Shown here one piece after another: positions 35,127 through 44,262 of a stretch of DNA of 64,000 bases. The notes beneath the pieces are model-generated. The model was not told where the DNA came from and made no database searches. It saw only the letters and a program-made list of their open reading frames with translations. Source of the DNA: Fulvivirga imtechensis AK7 (GTDB lineage Bacteria > Bacteroidota > Bacteroidia > Cytophagales > Cyclobacteriaceae); NCBI RefSeq assembly GCF_000331535.1, contig NZ_AMZN01000066.1, positions 37,290-101,289 on the forward strand, given 5' to 3'. Made by a program: the position numbers and the translations under genes. Numbering within the stretch: the stretch's first letter is position 1; each line of letters begins with the position of its first letter.

Positions 35127-36167
35127 GTGAACAAGCATAAGTTATATTGGTCATTGCAAATAGGAGGGTGGACGCTGTTTGCCATCGTGCAGATTGTGGG
35201 GTTTATTTTTATTGGCACTCAGCCCATAAAAACCAACCAGCTTATGTTCTGGATATTGGAGGCCCTGACTTTCCTCTTTCTGACACACATTTTTAGAAAT
35301 CTGATCGTTAGGTGGGGCTGGCTAGCCTTTAACATGGCCAGGCTAATTCCCAGGATTATACTGGCGGTGTCTATTTTGGGGCAGGTCGTGTATTTTGCCC
35401 GGATCGTTATCAGCCTGCCATTGGATGCCTATAATCCACAAGCCTGGAAGCTGACCGAAATAGCGGGACACACCATGGTGTATGGTTTGATTTTCTTTTT
35501 GTGGTCAGTTTTGTATTTTATCTATCATTACTTTGAAAGGTATAATCTTTCTCTACAACACGAAGCTGCTTTAAATGAGATTGAGTTGAGTAATCTGAAA
35601 TCGCAGTTAAACCCTCACTTTATTTTCAATGCGCTGAATAGTATCCGTGCTTTGGTAGATGAAAACCCGGGGAAATCTAAGAATGCTATTACACAGCTTT
35701 CAAATATATTGCGGAACTCATTGATCTCTGATAAAAAGCGGCTGACCAATTTTGGTGATGAGTTCAAAACAGTAAAGGATTATCTGAGCCTGGAAAGCAT
35801 CAGATTTGAAGAAAGATTGAAAATGGAATTTGATATCCATCCGGATTCCTATAAATTTTTAGTGCCACCGCTAATGCTGCAAACGTTAGTTGAAAATGGT
35901 ATTAAACATGGTATATCGAAGCTGAAAGAGGGAGGTTTCATAAAACTACGAACTTTTGTTACGGATTCTCAATTAAAAATACAAATAAGAAACAGTGGAC
36001 ACTTTAAAGCCGTAAACGGTACTAAGGCAGAAGGAAAAGGCGGGCTCGGGCTGAGAAATACGAGACAAAGGCTTAAATTGCTCTATCGGGAAGAAGCTTA
36101 CCTGAAGATTTTTAATGAAACAAAAAATACAGTGTTAACGGAACTGGTTATCCCTCAAAATAATTAA
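35127..36167 (+). CDS. LytS-type sensor histidine kinase
   Basis: About 346 residues: four hydrophobic segments in the first 140 residues, a short coiled linker, the acceptor motif SQLNPHFIFNALNSIRAL, and an ATPase domain with LVENGIKHG and GKGGLGLRNTRQRLKLLY. GTG 35127 was chosen because GGAGG lies 8 nt before it; the frame is also open from TTG 35100. A 17-codon ATG frame (35087-35140) in another phase overlaps the start and could couple translation. It is paired with the LytTR regulator 49 nt downstream. Confidence 0.9.
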   Translation: MNKHKLYWSLQIGGWTLFAIVQIVGFIFIGTQPIKTNQLMFWILEALTFLFLTHIFRNLIVRWGWLAFNMARLIPRIILAVSILGQVVYFARIVISLPLDAYNPQAWKLTEIAGHTMVYGLIFFLWSVLYFIYHYFERYNLSLQHEAALNEIELSNLKSQLNPHFIFNALNSIRALVDENPGKSKNAITQLSNILRNSLISDKKRLTNFGDEFKTVKDYLSLESIRFEERLKMEFDIHPDSYKFLVPPLMLQTLVENGIKHGISKLKEGGFIKLRTFVTDSQLKIQIRNSGHFKAVNGTKAEGKGGLGLRNTRQRLKLLYREEAYLKIFNETKNTVLTELVIPQNN

Positions 36168-36216
36168 ACATATAGAAAAACCTGTAAAAGCTGAGATACC
36201 TATACAAAAATAGACT

Positions 36217-36936
36217 ATGAAAGTATTAATAATAGATGACGAAAGACTTGCTAGAAAGGAATTGATCAACTTGCTACAAGATTATAGTCAAATAGAAGTG
36301 GTAGGCGAAGCCACTAATGCAGATGAGGCCATTGAGCTTGTAAATACATTGAGTCCCGACTTGTTGTTTCTGGATATTCAGATGCCGGGAAAGACGGGTT
36401 TTGAGATGTTAGAAATGCTTGACAACGTGCCACAAGTTATTTTTACCACTGCCTATGATGAGTTTGCACTTAAGGCTTTTGAGGTCAATGCACTCGATTA
36501 TTTGCTTAAACCCATTCAGACGGAGCGACTGAATGAAAGCATCAATAAGCTTACGTTAAAATCAAAGACCGTTTCAAGTGATCTGATAAATAGCAAAAAA
36601 CTTTGTTTGGAAGATCAGGTGTTCGTTAAAGACGGAGATAAATGCTGGTTTGTAAGCTTGTCTAATATCAGGCTGTTTGAGTCTGATGGAAATTATATTA
36701 AAGTCTTTTTTGACAATAACAGGCCAATGATCCATAAGTCTCTCAATGCACTTGATGAAAAGCTGGATCCCAGAAGTTTTTTTAGAGCCAGTAGAAAGCA
36801 TATTGTCAATCTCAGTTGGGTTGAAGGCATTGAACCTTGGTTTAATGGTGGGCTAATGGTGAAATTACGTGGAGGCGATAAAGTAGAGGTGAGCAGGCGT
36901 CAGGCAGCAAAGTTTAAAGAGATGATGAGCTTATGA
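36217..36936 (+). CDS. LytTR-family response regulator
   Basis: 239 residues. The receiver domain has acidic DDE (7-9), phospho-acceptor Asp53 in FLDIQMPGK, Thr in FTTAYD and Lys in LLKPIQ. The C-terminal LytTR domain has SNIRLFESDGNYIKVFF and FFRASRKHIVNLSWV. It is the cognate partner of the LytS kinase upstream and similar to the pair at 1.8-2.6 kb, consistent with an old duplication. The last 6 nt overlap a convergent gene. Confidence 0.93.
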   Translation: MKVLIIDDERLARKELINLLQDYSQIEVVGEATNADEAIELVNTLSPDLLFLDIQMPGKTGFEMLEMLDNVPQVIFTTAYDEFALKAFEVNALDYLLKPIQTERLNESINKLTLKSKTVSSDLINSKKLCLEDQVFVKDGDKCWFVSLSNIRLFESDGNYIKVFFDNNRPMIHKSLNALDEKLDPRSFFRASRKHIVNLSWVEGIEPWFNGGLMVKLRGGDKVEVSRRQAAKFKEMMSL

Positions 36937-37308
36937 TTGAGACATTTTTTTAATGATCTCAATAAGTTCGGCCTCTACATTCCAGTCGCGGGCCAGCTTA
37001 AGCATGGCTGTAGCCTCTAGTTCAGTGACATAGCCCTTTTTACTGTTGGCTTTCCACACCATTTCGATATAGAAAATCCTTTTATCGAGAGGGTAGTCCC
37101 CTACAATATCATTAAGGTATTCCCGGGCCCTTTCGAATGAGTTGAAATAATCTTGTGAAATAAACTCATTTACCCACTTGAGTTCTTCACGGCCATCGAT
37201 CTCATCGGCACTCTCCAAAATGCCCTGACGTTCTTCCTCATCAAGCCCGTGATAGTGGAAAATTACCGATTTGAGTAATAAATATACCTTCTTCTCTTCG
37301 CTGGTCAT
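36931..37308 (-). CDS. Small helical protein, TerB-like, unknown function
   Basis: Acidic, all-helical protein of about 125 residues (MTSEEKKVYLLLKSVIFHYHGLDEEE...), with ELEATAMLKLARDWNVEAELIEIIKK at the end. The pattern of helices with charged turns recalls TerB/DjlA-type domains, but the match is weak. No signal peptide or membrane helix. ATG 37308 is preferred over GTG 37317. It lies 3' to 3' with the LytTR gene and 45 nt after the end of the cyclase gene on the same strand. Confidence 0.6.
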   Translation of the reverse strand: MTSEEKKVYLLLKSVIFHYHGLDEEERQGILESADEIDGREELKWVNEFISQDYFNSFERAREYLNDIVGDYPLDKRIFYIEMVWKANSKKGYVTELEATAMLKLARDWNVEAELIEIIKKMSQS

Positions 37309-37353
37309 TAGAGTCACTTTCTATGGCAAAAAAAGAAAAAATATTTTCAAAAG

Positions 37354-38100
37354 CTAAGACTTCAGATTAAAAAGCACCGGCTTACTCGGACTTGCATCCA
37401 TTTCAAGGCTGGTAATCTGAAGATTAAGCAAATAAATACCATCCGAGATTAAATTATTAATATAAATCAGCTCCGTAATTGTAGCGTCCCTTCTAATATC
37501 CCCGGTTATATCCCAAAAAGACCTGTGTACAGCAAGCACACCCTGGTCTACTTCTCTGTCAACCGAGGGCAGGTCTACCAGTAAGTGCTTAACACCCTTT
37601 TCTTTTAAAAAATTTCCAATTTCACCTTCCAGGTATGGAGGGTTTGTTCCTGAATATTGTCGTTTTAGCTTTGTTGACTCATTTGGGAGCGTTCTGATTA
37701 TAAGGGCCTCTACTCCGTCCGCCAATTGGGGTTCAATATCTTTTAGAAGCACGACCTGATCTCCACCTCTCCGTTCCGGTGTCACGCTAATAAGCTGTGC
37801 TATAAAATGAAATGACTTCAGGCATTCATTAAGAGTAACGTGTCCGGGCGAGATGTGCCCGTAACATTCAGTATGTGTACCATTACCATGCGGTGTTAAT
37901 TTTACCGATTGGTAGTTAACTGTTCCCCCTTCAGCTACGCTGCCCACAAAATCTCCCGAGCGGATCGTGCTAAATTCAACAGGGTCAGCATAGTAGCAGT
38001 TTGGATTTTGGGTGCCATTTTGCAAGGGTATAGAGATGTCAATTGGCTGTGACAGGTCAGCCGTGTAGGCCATTTTGTTATGACGAAGGATTATTTCCAT
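37354..38100 (-). CDS. Cyclase-family metal-dependent hydrolase (kynurenine formamidase-like)
   Basis: 248 residues of the cyclase family (PF04199-like). The metal-binding motif is TPHGNGTHTECYGH, a variant of the usual HxGTHxDxPxH with Glu-Cys in place of Asp-Ala. ISIPLQNG near the N-terminus, LLVDLPSVDREVD and AVHRSFWDITG complete the family pattern. Relatives hydrolyse N-formylkynurenine or cyclic amides; the substrate here is not known. It starts 1 nt after the hemW stop, so ATG 38100 was chosen and the two are co-transcribed. Confidence 0.85.
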   Translation of the reverse strand: MEIILRHNKMAYTADLSQPIDISIPLQNGTQNPNCYYADPVEFSTIRSGDFVGSVAEGGTVNYQSVKLTPHGNGTHTECYGHISPGHVTLNECLKSFHFIAQLISVTPERRGGDQVVLLKDIEPQLADGVEALIIRTLPNESTKLKRQYSGTNPPYLEGEIGNFLKEKGVKHLLVDLPSVDREVDQGVLAVHRSFWDITGDIRRDATITELIYINNLISDGIYLLNLQITSLEMDASPSKPVLFNLKS

Positions 38101-38101
38101 A

Positions 38102-39229
38102 CTAATCTTTGAATAGATCCGAAGATATCCGATCTGCAAGAAGCAGCCCACTACTTGTCAATTTCAGATGCCCATCCTCAATAATAGCATATTTTTTTTC
38201 GAAAAGTTGATTAAGATAGTTACGTTGAATGCTGTTGAGGTCATAATTCCACTCGCTAATTAACTTTTCTAGATTGGCGCCCCATTTTGTGCGCAAAGTG
38301 GTCAACAAGTACTCATTAATTTTTTCTGCAGTGCCTAATTCATCTACTTCAAACGGTACTTCCTCCTGGGATAGCGCCTTAAGATATTTCCCATTATTAT
38401 TGACATTGAATTGCCTTACGTCTCCATTGTAGGAATGAGCGCTGGGTCCGACACCCAAATATTTTTCCTGTTTCCAATAGCTGGAATTATGCCTGGAATG
38501 GTACCCTGGCTTTGAAAAATTAGACACCTCATACTGCTCATAGCCGGCATTAGTGAGGGTTTCAATGAGTATCTCAAACTGCTGAGCAGCGTATTCCTCT
38601 TCTACTGCAGGAATACTCCCTTTTTTTAGCCAATTTCCAAAAACAGTTTTAGGTTCAATAGTCAGGCAATAGGAGGAAATATGTTCAGGCGCTATCTCCA
38701 AAGCCATAGCCAGGTCCGCTTTCCACAACTGATGGTCCCCGTATAGGATGGCATAGATCAGGTCTATACTTATATTGCTGAAGCCGGCTTTTCGTGCAGC
38801 CGCAATGCATTCAACAGCCTGATTACTGGTGTGTGCCCGATTTAAAAATTTTAACGTCTCTTGGTTAAAGGACTGAATTCCAATACTAAGCCTGTTGACA
38901 CCTGCATTGAAAAGCATGTCCAGCTTTTCACTATTAAGATCGTCAGGATTAGCCTCTAGGGTTATTTCAGATTCTTCCGATACATTATAAAACATTTTGA
39001 CACTGGCTAAGAGTTGCACGAGCTGCTTTTTATTTAACAAAGAGGGTGTTCCTCCTCCAAAATATATGCTGCCGATCATCTCATTTTCCAGGTAGTCTTT
39101 TTGCAATTTTAATTCCGTGCATAAGGCGTCTGTCATTTCATTCACATATTTTTGATTGGTGCTGAAATGAAAGTCGCAGTAATGACAGGCTTGTTTGCAA
39201 AAAGGAATATGAATGTAAATGCCAGCCAA
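38102..39229 (-). CDS. hemW: Radical SAM heme chaperone HemW
   Basis: 375 residues of the HemN/HemW family. The cluster motif is IPFCKQACHYCDFHF (CxxxCxxC with the CDF that marks HemW rather than HemN). It is followed by SIYFGGGTPSLL, LTIEPKTVFGNWLKKG, YEQYEVSNFSKPGYHSRHNSSYWK and YLGVGPSAHSY. HemW binds heme and inserts it into respiratory enzymes. The only start at the conserved N-terminus is TTG 39229. It is divergent from the Omp85-type gene and the first gene of an operon with the cyclase. Confidence 0.93.
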   Translation of the reverse strand: MAGIYIHIPFCKQACHYCDFHFSTNQKYVNEMTDALCTELKLQKDYLENEMIGSIYFGGGTPSLLNKKQLVQLLASVKMFYNVSEESEITLEANPDDLNSEKLDMLFNAGVNRLSIGIQSFNQETLKFLNRAHTSNQAVECIAAARKAGFSNISIDLIYAILYGDHQLWKADLAMALEIAPEHISSYCLTIEPKTVFGNWLKKGSIPAVEEEYAAQQFEILIETLTNAGYEQYEVSNFSKPGYHSRHNSSYWKQEKYLGVGPSAHSYNGDVRQFNVNNNGKYLKALSQEEVPFEVDELGTAEKINEYLLTTLRTKWGANLEKLISEWNYDLNSIQRNYLNQLFEKKYAIIEDGHLKLTSSGLLLADRISSDLFKD

Positions 39230-39271
39230 AGTGTTGTTACTAAGTTGAACGTGTAAAACTATAACTAATAT

Positions 39272-41008
39272 TTGATAAGAAAGTCACTATATCTCTCTTT
39301 ATGTCTCTTGCTCACCGTAAGCATTGGTCATGGCCAGATCGCATTAAAATATGCCGCCTCAGATCCAACAACCAGGCTTATCGAAAAATTCCAGCCTTTG
39401 AGCCAACAAGTAACGGATTCCTTAGCGGCCCTCAGAATGGTAAATGATCTTCGTGCTCGTCTGTATTCGGAAGGATATTTGGCCACGGAGATTCGTTCGG
39501 TGAGTTGGAGGGATAGTGTGGTTTACATTCACGTTGAAGCGGGGAGTCAATATGAGTGGGCCGCCCTCAGGAAAGGTAACGTTCCCGAAGTCCTGTTAAG
39601 CAAAACAGGCTTTAGAGAGAGGTTTTTTATAGATAAGCCTTTCAGATATAATGAGCTTTCAAAGCTGTTTAAGAGAGTAATCGATCTTAGCGAGAATACC
39701 GGCTACCCCTTCGCCTCCATCAAAATGGATTCAATTGCGATTCAGGGTAGTCATATACAGGCCATCCTGCAGTATTCAGGCGGGCCGCTCATTACTTATG
39801 ATTCCCTGGTTATTGAGGGTACGGATAGGGTTAAAAGCGAATGGCTTGCCTCTTATCTTAACATTCATTACGGTGGTGTATTTGATCAAAGTACTGTAAG
39901 CAGGATCGAATCCCGGCTCGAAGCGCTTACTTTTGTAGAACTCACAGCCCCAGTGCAGGTTGCCTTTCAAAATAGTATGGCGAGTATTACACTGAAGCTA
40001 AAAAACATTAACGCAAATCGCGTTGATGGTGTCATAGGTTTTCTGCCCAATGCCCAAAACAATGGAAGCTTGATGGTTACAGGTCAATTTGACTTAAGTC
40101 TGGTTAACCTCTTTAACAGTGGAAAGCAGTTGACGGTGGAATGGCAAAGATTAAAGCCTTTGTCACAATTTTTATATATCAGCTATCAACACCCTAACCT
40201 GGTCAGGTCTCCGCTGCATCTCAGAACCTCATTTGAATTACTCAAGGAAGATACTACGTTTATAAACCGAACCGGGCTGGTTGCTTTTAACTATAGAAGG
40301 TCTGCAAACGAATTTTCTTTCTTTACCCGGTGGAAGACCTCCAGGCTTCTTAGCACTAAAAAGTTTGAGAACACCATGACTTTACCCGGCATCAGTGATT
40401 TTAATATTAACTATTATGGGGTTGGCTATACTAACGCTCGCTTTCACGACCAACGAAATAAAAGGGTAGGTATGGAAATAGAAGTAGAAGCTGCAGTTGG
40501 TTCAAAAAAAATAAGGAGAAATTTGGCGCTACCCGCAGAGGTATATGAAGGATTGGACCTGAATTCCGTACAATATCAATTAGAGGCAAGCTATGGTTAC
40601 TTTATACCTGTTGTCAGGCATGTGGTTTTTCACCAGCGAATCAGGGGAGGTAAAATAATTAACGACCAATTATTTTTGAACGATCTTTTCAGGTTGGGAG
40701 GGCTTCGCAGCCTTAGAGGATTCAATGAAAACTACTTCTACGCCTCTGATTATGTACTTTCCAATTTGGAACTGCGACTTTTTTATGCAACAGATTCCTG
40801 GCTTTTCATTTTTTATGATCAGTCCTATCTTTACTTTAATACGGGAGAAAGTCAATTTGAAGATTATCCCCTGGGGATCGGTGCCGGCATAAATTTCGCC
40901 ACCAAAGCCGGGGTAGTTAGCCTTGCATACGCCTTAGGTAGATCTGAAGAGCAGCCATTAAGTCTGCGTATTTCAAAGTTTCATTTCGGTTATGTAGCTA
41001 AATTCTGA
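39272..41008 (+). CDS. Omp85/BamA-TamA-type outer-membrane protein
   Basis: 578 residues with a signal peptide (to about SIGHGQ), a POTRA-containing N-terminal half (about 30-260) and a C-terminal 16-strand-type barrel. Barrel signs are the LGGLRSLRGF motif (Omp85 signature, about residues 480-490), alternating aromatic strands and a terminal Phe (FGYVAKF) that acts as BAM signal. It may export lipids or insert outer-membrane proteins like TamA. Start TTG 39272. The DUF4271 gene follows within 25 nt, so it heads the operon with DUF4271 and hemD. Confidence 0.85.
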   Translation: MIRKSLYLSLCLLLTVSIGHGQIALKYAASDPTTRLIEKFQPLSQQVTDSLAALRMVNDLRARLYSEGYLATEIRSVSWRDSVVYIHVEAGSQYEWAALRKGNVPEVLLSKTGFRERFFIDKPFRYNELSKLFKRVIDLSENTGYPFASIKMDSIAIQGSHIQAILQYSGGPLITYDSLVIEGTDRVKSEWLASYLNIHYGGVFDQSTVSRIESRLEALTFVELTAPVQVAFQNSMASITLKLKNINANRVDGVIGFLPNAQNNGSLMVTGQFDLSLVNLFNSGKQLTVEWQRLKPLSQFLYISYQHPNLVRSPLHLRTSFELLKEDTTFINRTGLVAFNYRRSANEFSFFTRWKTSRLLSTKKFENTMTLPGISDFNINYYGVGYTNARFHDQRNKRVGMEIEVEAAVGSKKIRRNLALPAEVYEGLDLNSVQYQLEASYGYFIPVVRHVVFHQRIRGGKIINDQLFLNDLFRLGGLRSLRGFNENYFYASDYVLSNLELRLFYATDSWLFIFYDQSYLYFNTGESQFEDYPLGIGAGINFATKAGVVSLAYALGRSEEQPLSLRISKFHFGYVAKF

Positions 41009-41030
41009 TAAATTGCAATCAAATTTAAGC

Positions 41031-42179
41031 ATGGTGGTAAGAAAGCTTTTATTCGTCATTATCTATTGCCTGATCGGCTTGTTGACAGAAAACAGTTTTG
41101 CTGCAGATACTACTGTGGTGAAGGATCTTAGTCATGACTGGTTTTTTTATGATAAGAGCAGCAAGAGCTATTTGCCTCTTGTAAGTCGCAGCTTGTTTAA
41201 GGAGAATACCGTTCACTTCGATATAGCACCGGCACAGTATTCAAACAGCTTGCTGAAAATTACAAGTGACAAGCCCCTTTCAGTGTTTATCAACAATAAT
41301 ATAGTAGATATAGTGGCTATCGAAGCATATTATTCCCTCGATAGCCTCTCTCGTGCATATAAAGATCCAATTTTACATATAGCCCTGTATAATAAGAACC
41401 TCAACATATTTAGCATTAGTGCAGAAGTGATCAGAATGATGCCCTCAAGACCTATCCCATTGGTAGAAAATGTCATTGTGATCAAGCCGCGTGGCGAAAA
41501 TCTATTTCAGAACTTTATGGTGGGAGGGCTCATTGTTATAGCTGCATTTCTTGCGGCTCTGTATAATTATTTTCCCAGAACGTTAACAGATTTTTTTAAA
41601 GCCTCCAAAGCATTATCACTGCGTGAGAGTGATGAAAACCTTATAAAAAGCAGGCCTCTTAACCAGGTAAATCTGTTGTTTTACCTGTACCTGAGCTTTT
41701 TGATAGCATTGGTGCTCATATTTATTAGCAATGCGGGAAACATCCATATGGAAACATCGCTGTTTTACCCCAGGAGTTTTCTGGATGGCATGTGGAAATG
41801 GGCAAAGCTATCCCTTATCCTTTTTGGTTGGTTTATAGCCAAACTACTACTTGTAAGTAATATGTCGGCCTTGTTCAGGCTTGGAAATTTTTCAGTTTCA
41901 CATTTTATCAATTACATGAGGCTGACATTATTTATATTTACCATTGGCTTGCTCATTATTATATTCTCATATTATGGATTTGAGATATTATCGCCCGCTT
42001 ACTATAAAGGAGTACTCAACGTAATATTCGTTTTTATGGGTCTTCGGGTGCTTATTTTGTTTTTTAAATTATTGAGCACGGCCTCCTACAAAATTTTACA
42101 TTTATTTTCATACCTTTGCGGCACTGAAGTTATTCCGTTTGTGATGCTTCTGTATTTAGGATTAAATCAACCATTCTGA
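41031..42179 (+). CDS. DUF4271 membrane protein
   Basis: About 382 residues: a signal peptide (cleavage near NSFAAD), a periplasmic domain of about 140 residues, then five or six membrane helices in the C-terminal half beginning at FMVGGLIVIAAFLAALYNYFP. This arrangement, directly upstream of a uroporphyrinogen-III synthase gene, is the usual Bacteroidota DUF4271 context. Function unknown. A perfect -7 element (TACCTTTG) for hemD lies inside its 3' end. ATG 41031 was chosen over TTG 41013. Confidence 0.85.
   Translation: MVVRKLLFVIIYCLIGLLTENSFAADTTVVKDLSHDWFFYDKSSKSYLPLVSRSLFKENTVHFDIAPAQYSNSLLKITSDKPLSVFINNNIVDIVAIEAYYSLDSLSRAYKDPILHIALYNKNLNIFSISAEVIRMMPSRPIPLVENVIVIKPRGENLFQNFMVGGLIVIAAFLAALYNYFPRTLTDFFKASKALSLRESDENLIKSRPLNQVNLLFYLYLSFLIALVLIFISNAGNIHMETSLFYPRSFLDGMWKWAKLSLILFGWFIAKLLLVSNMSALFRLGNFSVSHFINYMRLTLFIFTIGLLIIIFSYYGFEILSPAYYKGVLNVIFVFMGLRVLILFFKLLSTASYKILHLFSYLCGTEVIPFVMLLYLGLNQPF
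42111..42118 (+). promoter_or_regulatory. -7 element TACCTTTG for hemD, inside DUF4271 gene
   Basis: Perfect TAnnTTTG match 98 nt before the hemD ATG, inside the end of the preceding coding sequence. No clear -33 TTG at standard spacing. Confidence 0.35.
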
Positions 42180-42208
42180 TTAGCTAAGAGTAACTGTTGA
42201 GTGAAGTT

Positions 42209-42985
42209 ATGACCGATCAAGTGAAAGATAGAATGCTTCCTGTTAAGAGCATTCTCGTTTCTCAGCCAAAACCTAATGATGAAAATTCGCCATATTTTAA
42301 GCTGGCAGAAAAGTATAAGCTTAAGATAGACTTCAGGCCATTTATTCAGGTCGACCCAGTGTCTATCAAAGAGTTTAGGCAGCAAAAAATTGATATACTG
42401 AAGCATACAGCTATCATTTTCACAAGTAGGAACGCTGTAGATCATTTCTTTAAGATATGTGAGGAGATGAAAGTGGAGATGCCTGCAGATATGAAATATT
42501 TTTGTATCTCAGAGCAAACCTCTAACTACCTTCAGAAATATATTGTTATTAGGAAACGGAAGATATTCACCGGGCACCGTACCGCTACGGACCTGATCGA
42601 GATACTTAAAAAGCATAAGAATGAGAAATATCTGTTTCCATGCTCTGATATCAGAAAAAATGATATTCCTGATTTTTTGAGTGGAAATGGGTTCAATTAT
42701 ACTGAAGCAATAATCTATCGAACCGTAGCGAGTGATCTGTCAGACCTGGAAAATGTATATTATGATATACTGGCGTTCTTCAGCCCTTCAGGGATCAATT
42801 CACTGCTGGTAAATTTTCCGGAATTTAAACAAAATAAAACTCGGATAGCAGCTTTCGGACCTACTACAGCCAAGGCTGTTAAGGATGCAGACTTAATATT
42901 GGACATAGAGGCGCCATTACCAAATGCACCTTCTATGACAGGGGCAATAGAGCTTTACATTAAAAAGGCGAACAACATCAAATAA
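42209..42985 (+). CDS. hemD: Uroporphyrinogen-III synthase
   Basis: 258 residues with the two-lobed HemD fold: KSILVSQPKPND at the start, AIIFTSRNAVDHFF, FPCSDIRKNDIPDFLSGNGF (hinge), FFSPSGINSLLVNF and AAFGPTTAKAVKDA. The enzyme closes hydroxymethylbilane to uroporphyrinogen III in heme synthesis. It follows DUF4271, as is typical of the phylum, and hemW lies divergently 3 kb away. ATG 42209 was chosen over an in-frame TTG at 42197. Confidence 0.9.
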   Translation: MTDQVKDRMLPVKSILVSQPKPNDENSPYFKLAEKYKLKIDFRPFIQVDPVSIKEFRQQKIDILKHTAIIFTSRNAVDHFFKICEEMKVEMPADMKYFCISEQTSNYLQKYIVIRKRKIFTGHRTATDLIEILKKHKNEKYLFPCSDIRKNDIPDFLSGNGFNYTEAIIYRTVASDLSDLENVYYDILAFFSPSGINSLLVNFPEFKQNKTRIAAFGPTTAKAVKDADLILDIEAPLPNAPSMTGAIELYIKKANNIK

Positions 42986-43047
42986 CGTTTCTTTAGGTCG
43001 TTTTTTGGTAGATCATCGATAAACTTGTGCCTTTTAAAACAAAGTTC

Positions 43048-43079
43048 TTGAATCTATTGTCAAAAAAACCTTATATTTA
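43048..43079 (+). promoter_or_regulatory. Putative promoter of the porP/sprF-like gene
   Basis: TTG (43048-43050), 21 nt, TATATTTA (43072-43079), close to the Bacteroidota consensus and 21 nt before the ATG at 43101. Confidence 0.35.
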
Positions 43080-43100
43080 AGACTGCTTTTGACTATAGAT

Positions 43101-44063
43101 ATGCAAAGGATTATTTTTTACATATGGTTAGGGGCGTTATTTTTTAGCCTTAACGCAGCCAACGCCCAGCAAGATGCGCAGTTTTCATACTACATGAAAA
43201 ATGCGTTATACTACAACCCTGCCTTTGCCGGCACGGAGGGTATTACTCAGTTGACATTGTTGCACAGGTCTCAATGGCTTGGGTATCAGGGCACATTTGA
43301 AGATGGCGGAGCCCCTACCACTCAAGTATTTAGTATGACTACACCTATATATAGGTTTAGAAGTGGTTTTGGTGCGCATGTGGTAAATGACAACCTGGGC
43401 CCACAGAACAATCTCGAGGTACAACTGTCATATGCATACCACTTAGGCATCAGGAACTCCAAGCTTAGCTTTGGCTTCCGGGCGGGCGTTTTTTCGCAGT
43501 CTTTTGACTATGACAAATACCGTGCAATAGACCCGGATGATCCAGTTTTGGCGGATAAAAATGGTAAAGAATCGCAAATGAGACCGGATATGGCGCTTGG
43601 CGTCTACTTCAGGTCGGAAAAATACTACGCAGGACTTAGCGTTAATCATATTCTTAAGTCCGAATTTAATTTCGGAGTCAATTCTGTAAGAAATGCTTTG
43701 GAGAATCATGCTTATTTTACTTTCGGGTATATACACGAGGTGAATTTTGATTTGAAGCTTTCACCCTCTTTTTTGGTGCAGAGTGATTTTAATGAATTTA
43801 GTTTCATAGTTGGAGGCATGGCCTACTATAAAGATCAGATTTGGGGAGGGGTTGCATTCCGCCAGTCTGATGATGTCAATCTTTTGCTGGGATACAATTT
43901 TTTGAAAGATCGCTCGTTGAGTTTTGGCTACTCCTTTGGGTACGTAGTAAAAGATCAGGATGCCAAAGAACCTACAACGCATGAAGTTATCCTTAGCTAC
44001 CAACTACCTGTGAACCCTGGTACTGGTAAAAAAGTGGTACGCACACCCAGGTTCAGGCACTAA
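43101..44063 (+). CDS. PorP/SprF-family type IX secretion outer-membrane protein
   Basis: About 320 residues: a signal peptide (NAANAQQ), then the hallmark YYMKNALYYNPAFAGTEG near the mature N-terminus and barrel-type strands (LTLLHRSQWLGYQG, FGAHVVNDNLGPQNN, SLSFGYSFGYVVKD). PorP/SprF proteins are outer-membrane barrels that serve the T9SS and anchor or pass adhesins such as SprB. Its place directly before gldKLMN is the standard T9SS arrangement. ATG 43101 was chosen over an upstream TTG. Confidence 0.93.
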   Translation: MQRIIFYIWLGALFFSLNAANAQQDAQFSYYMKNALYYNPAFAGTEGITQLTLLHRSQWLGYQGTFEDGGAPTTQVFSMTTPIYRFRSGFGAHVVNDNLGPQNNLEVQLSYAYHLGIRNSKLSFGFRAGVFSQSFDYDKYRAIDPDDPVLADKNGKESQMRPDMALGVYFRSEKYYAGLSVNHILKSEFNFGVNSVRNALENHAYFTFGYIHEVNFDLKLSPSFLVQSDFNEFSFIVGGMAYYKDQIWGGVAFRQSDDVNLLLGYNFLKDRSLSFGYSFGYVVKDQDAKEPTTHEVILSYQLPVNPGTGKKVVRTPRFRH

Positions 44064-44262
44064 AAGATTTAAATTATTTTGCTTTTAATAATAAATTATA
44101 CAATTTGAGAAACTGGTTTTTTTGTCATCTTTAGTTAAAAACTAATTCGGAAGATTTTAAATAGATTTTTTTTTATATATTTCCACTTTAAAAAGTTAGA
44201 AAAATAAACATGGTTGGCTTTAGCTTAAATTAATTAAGTTAAAGGTTTTAAAGAAAAGTGTT

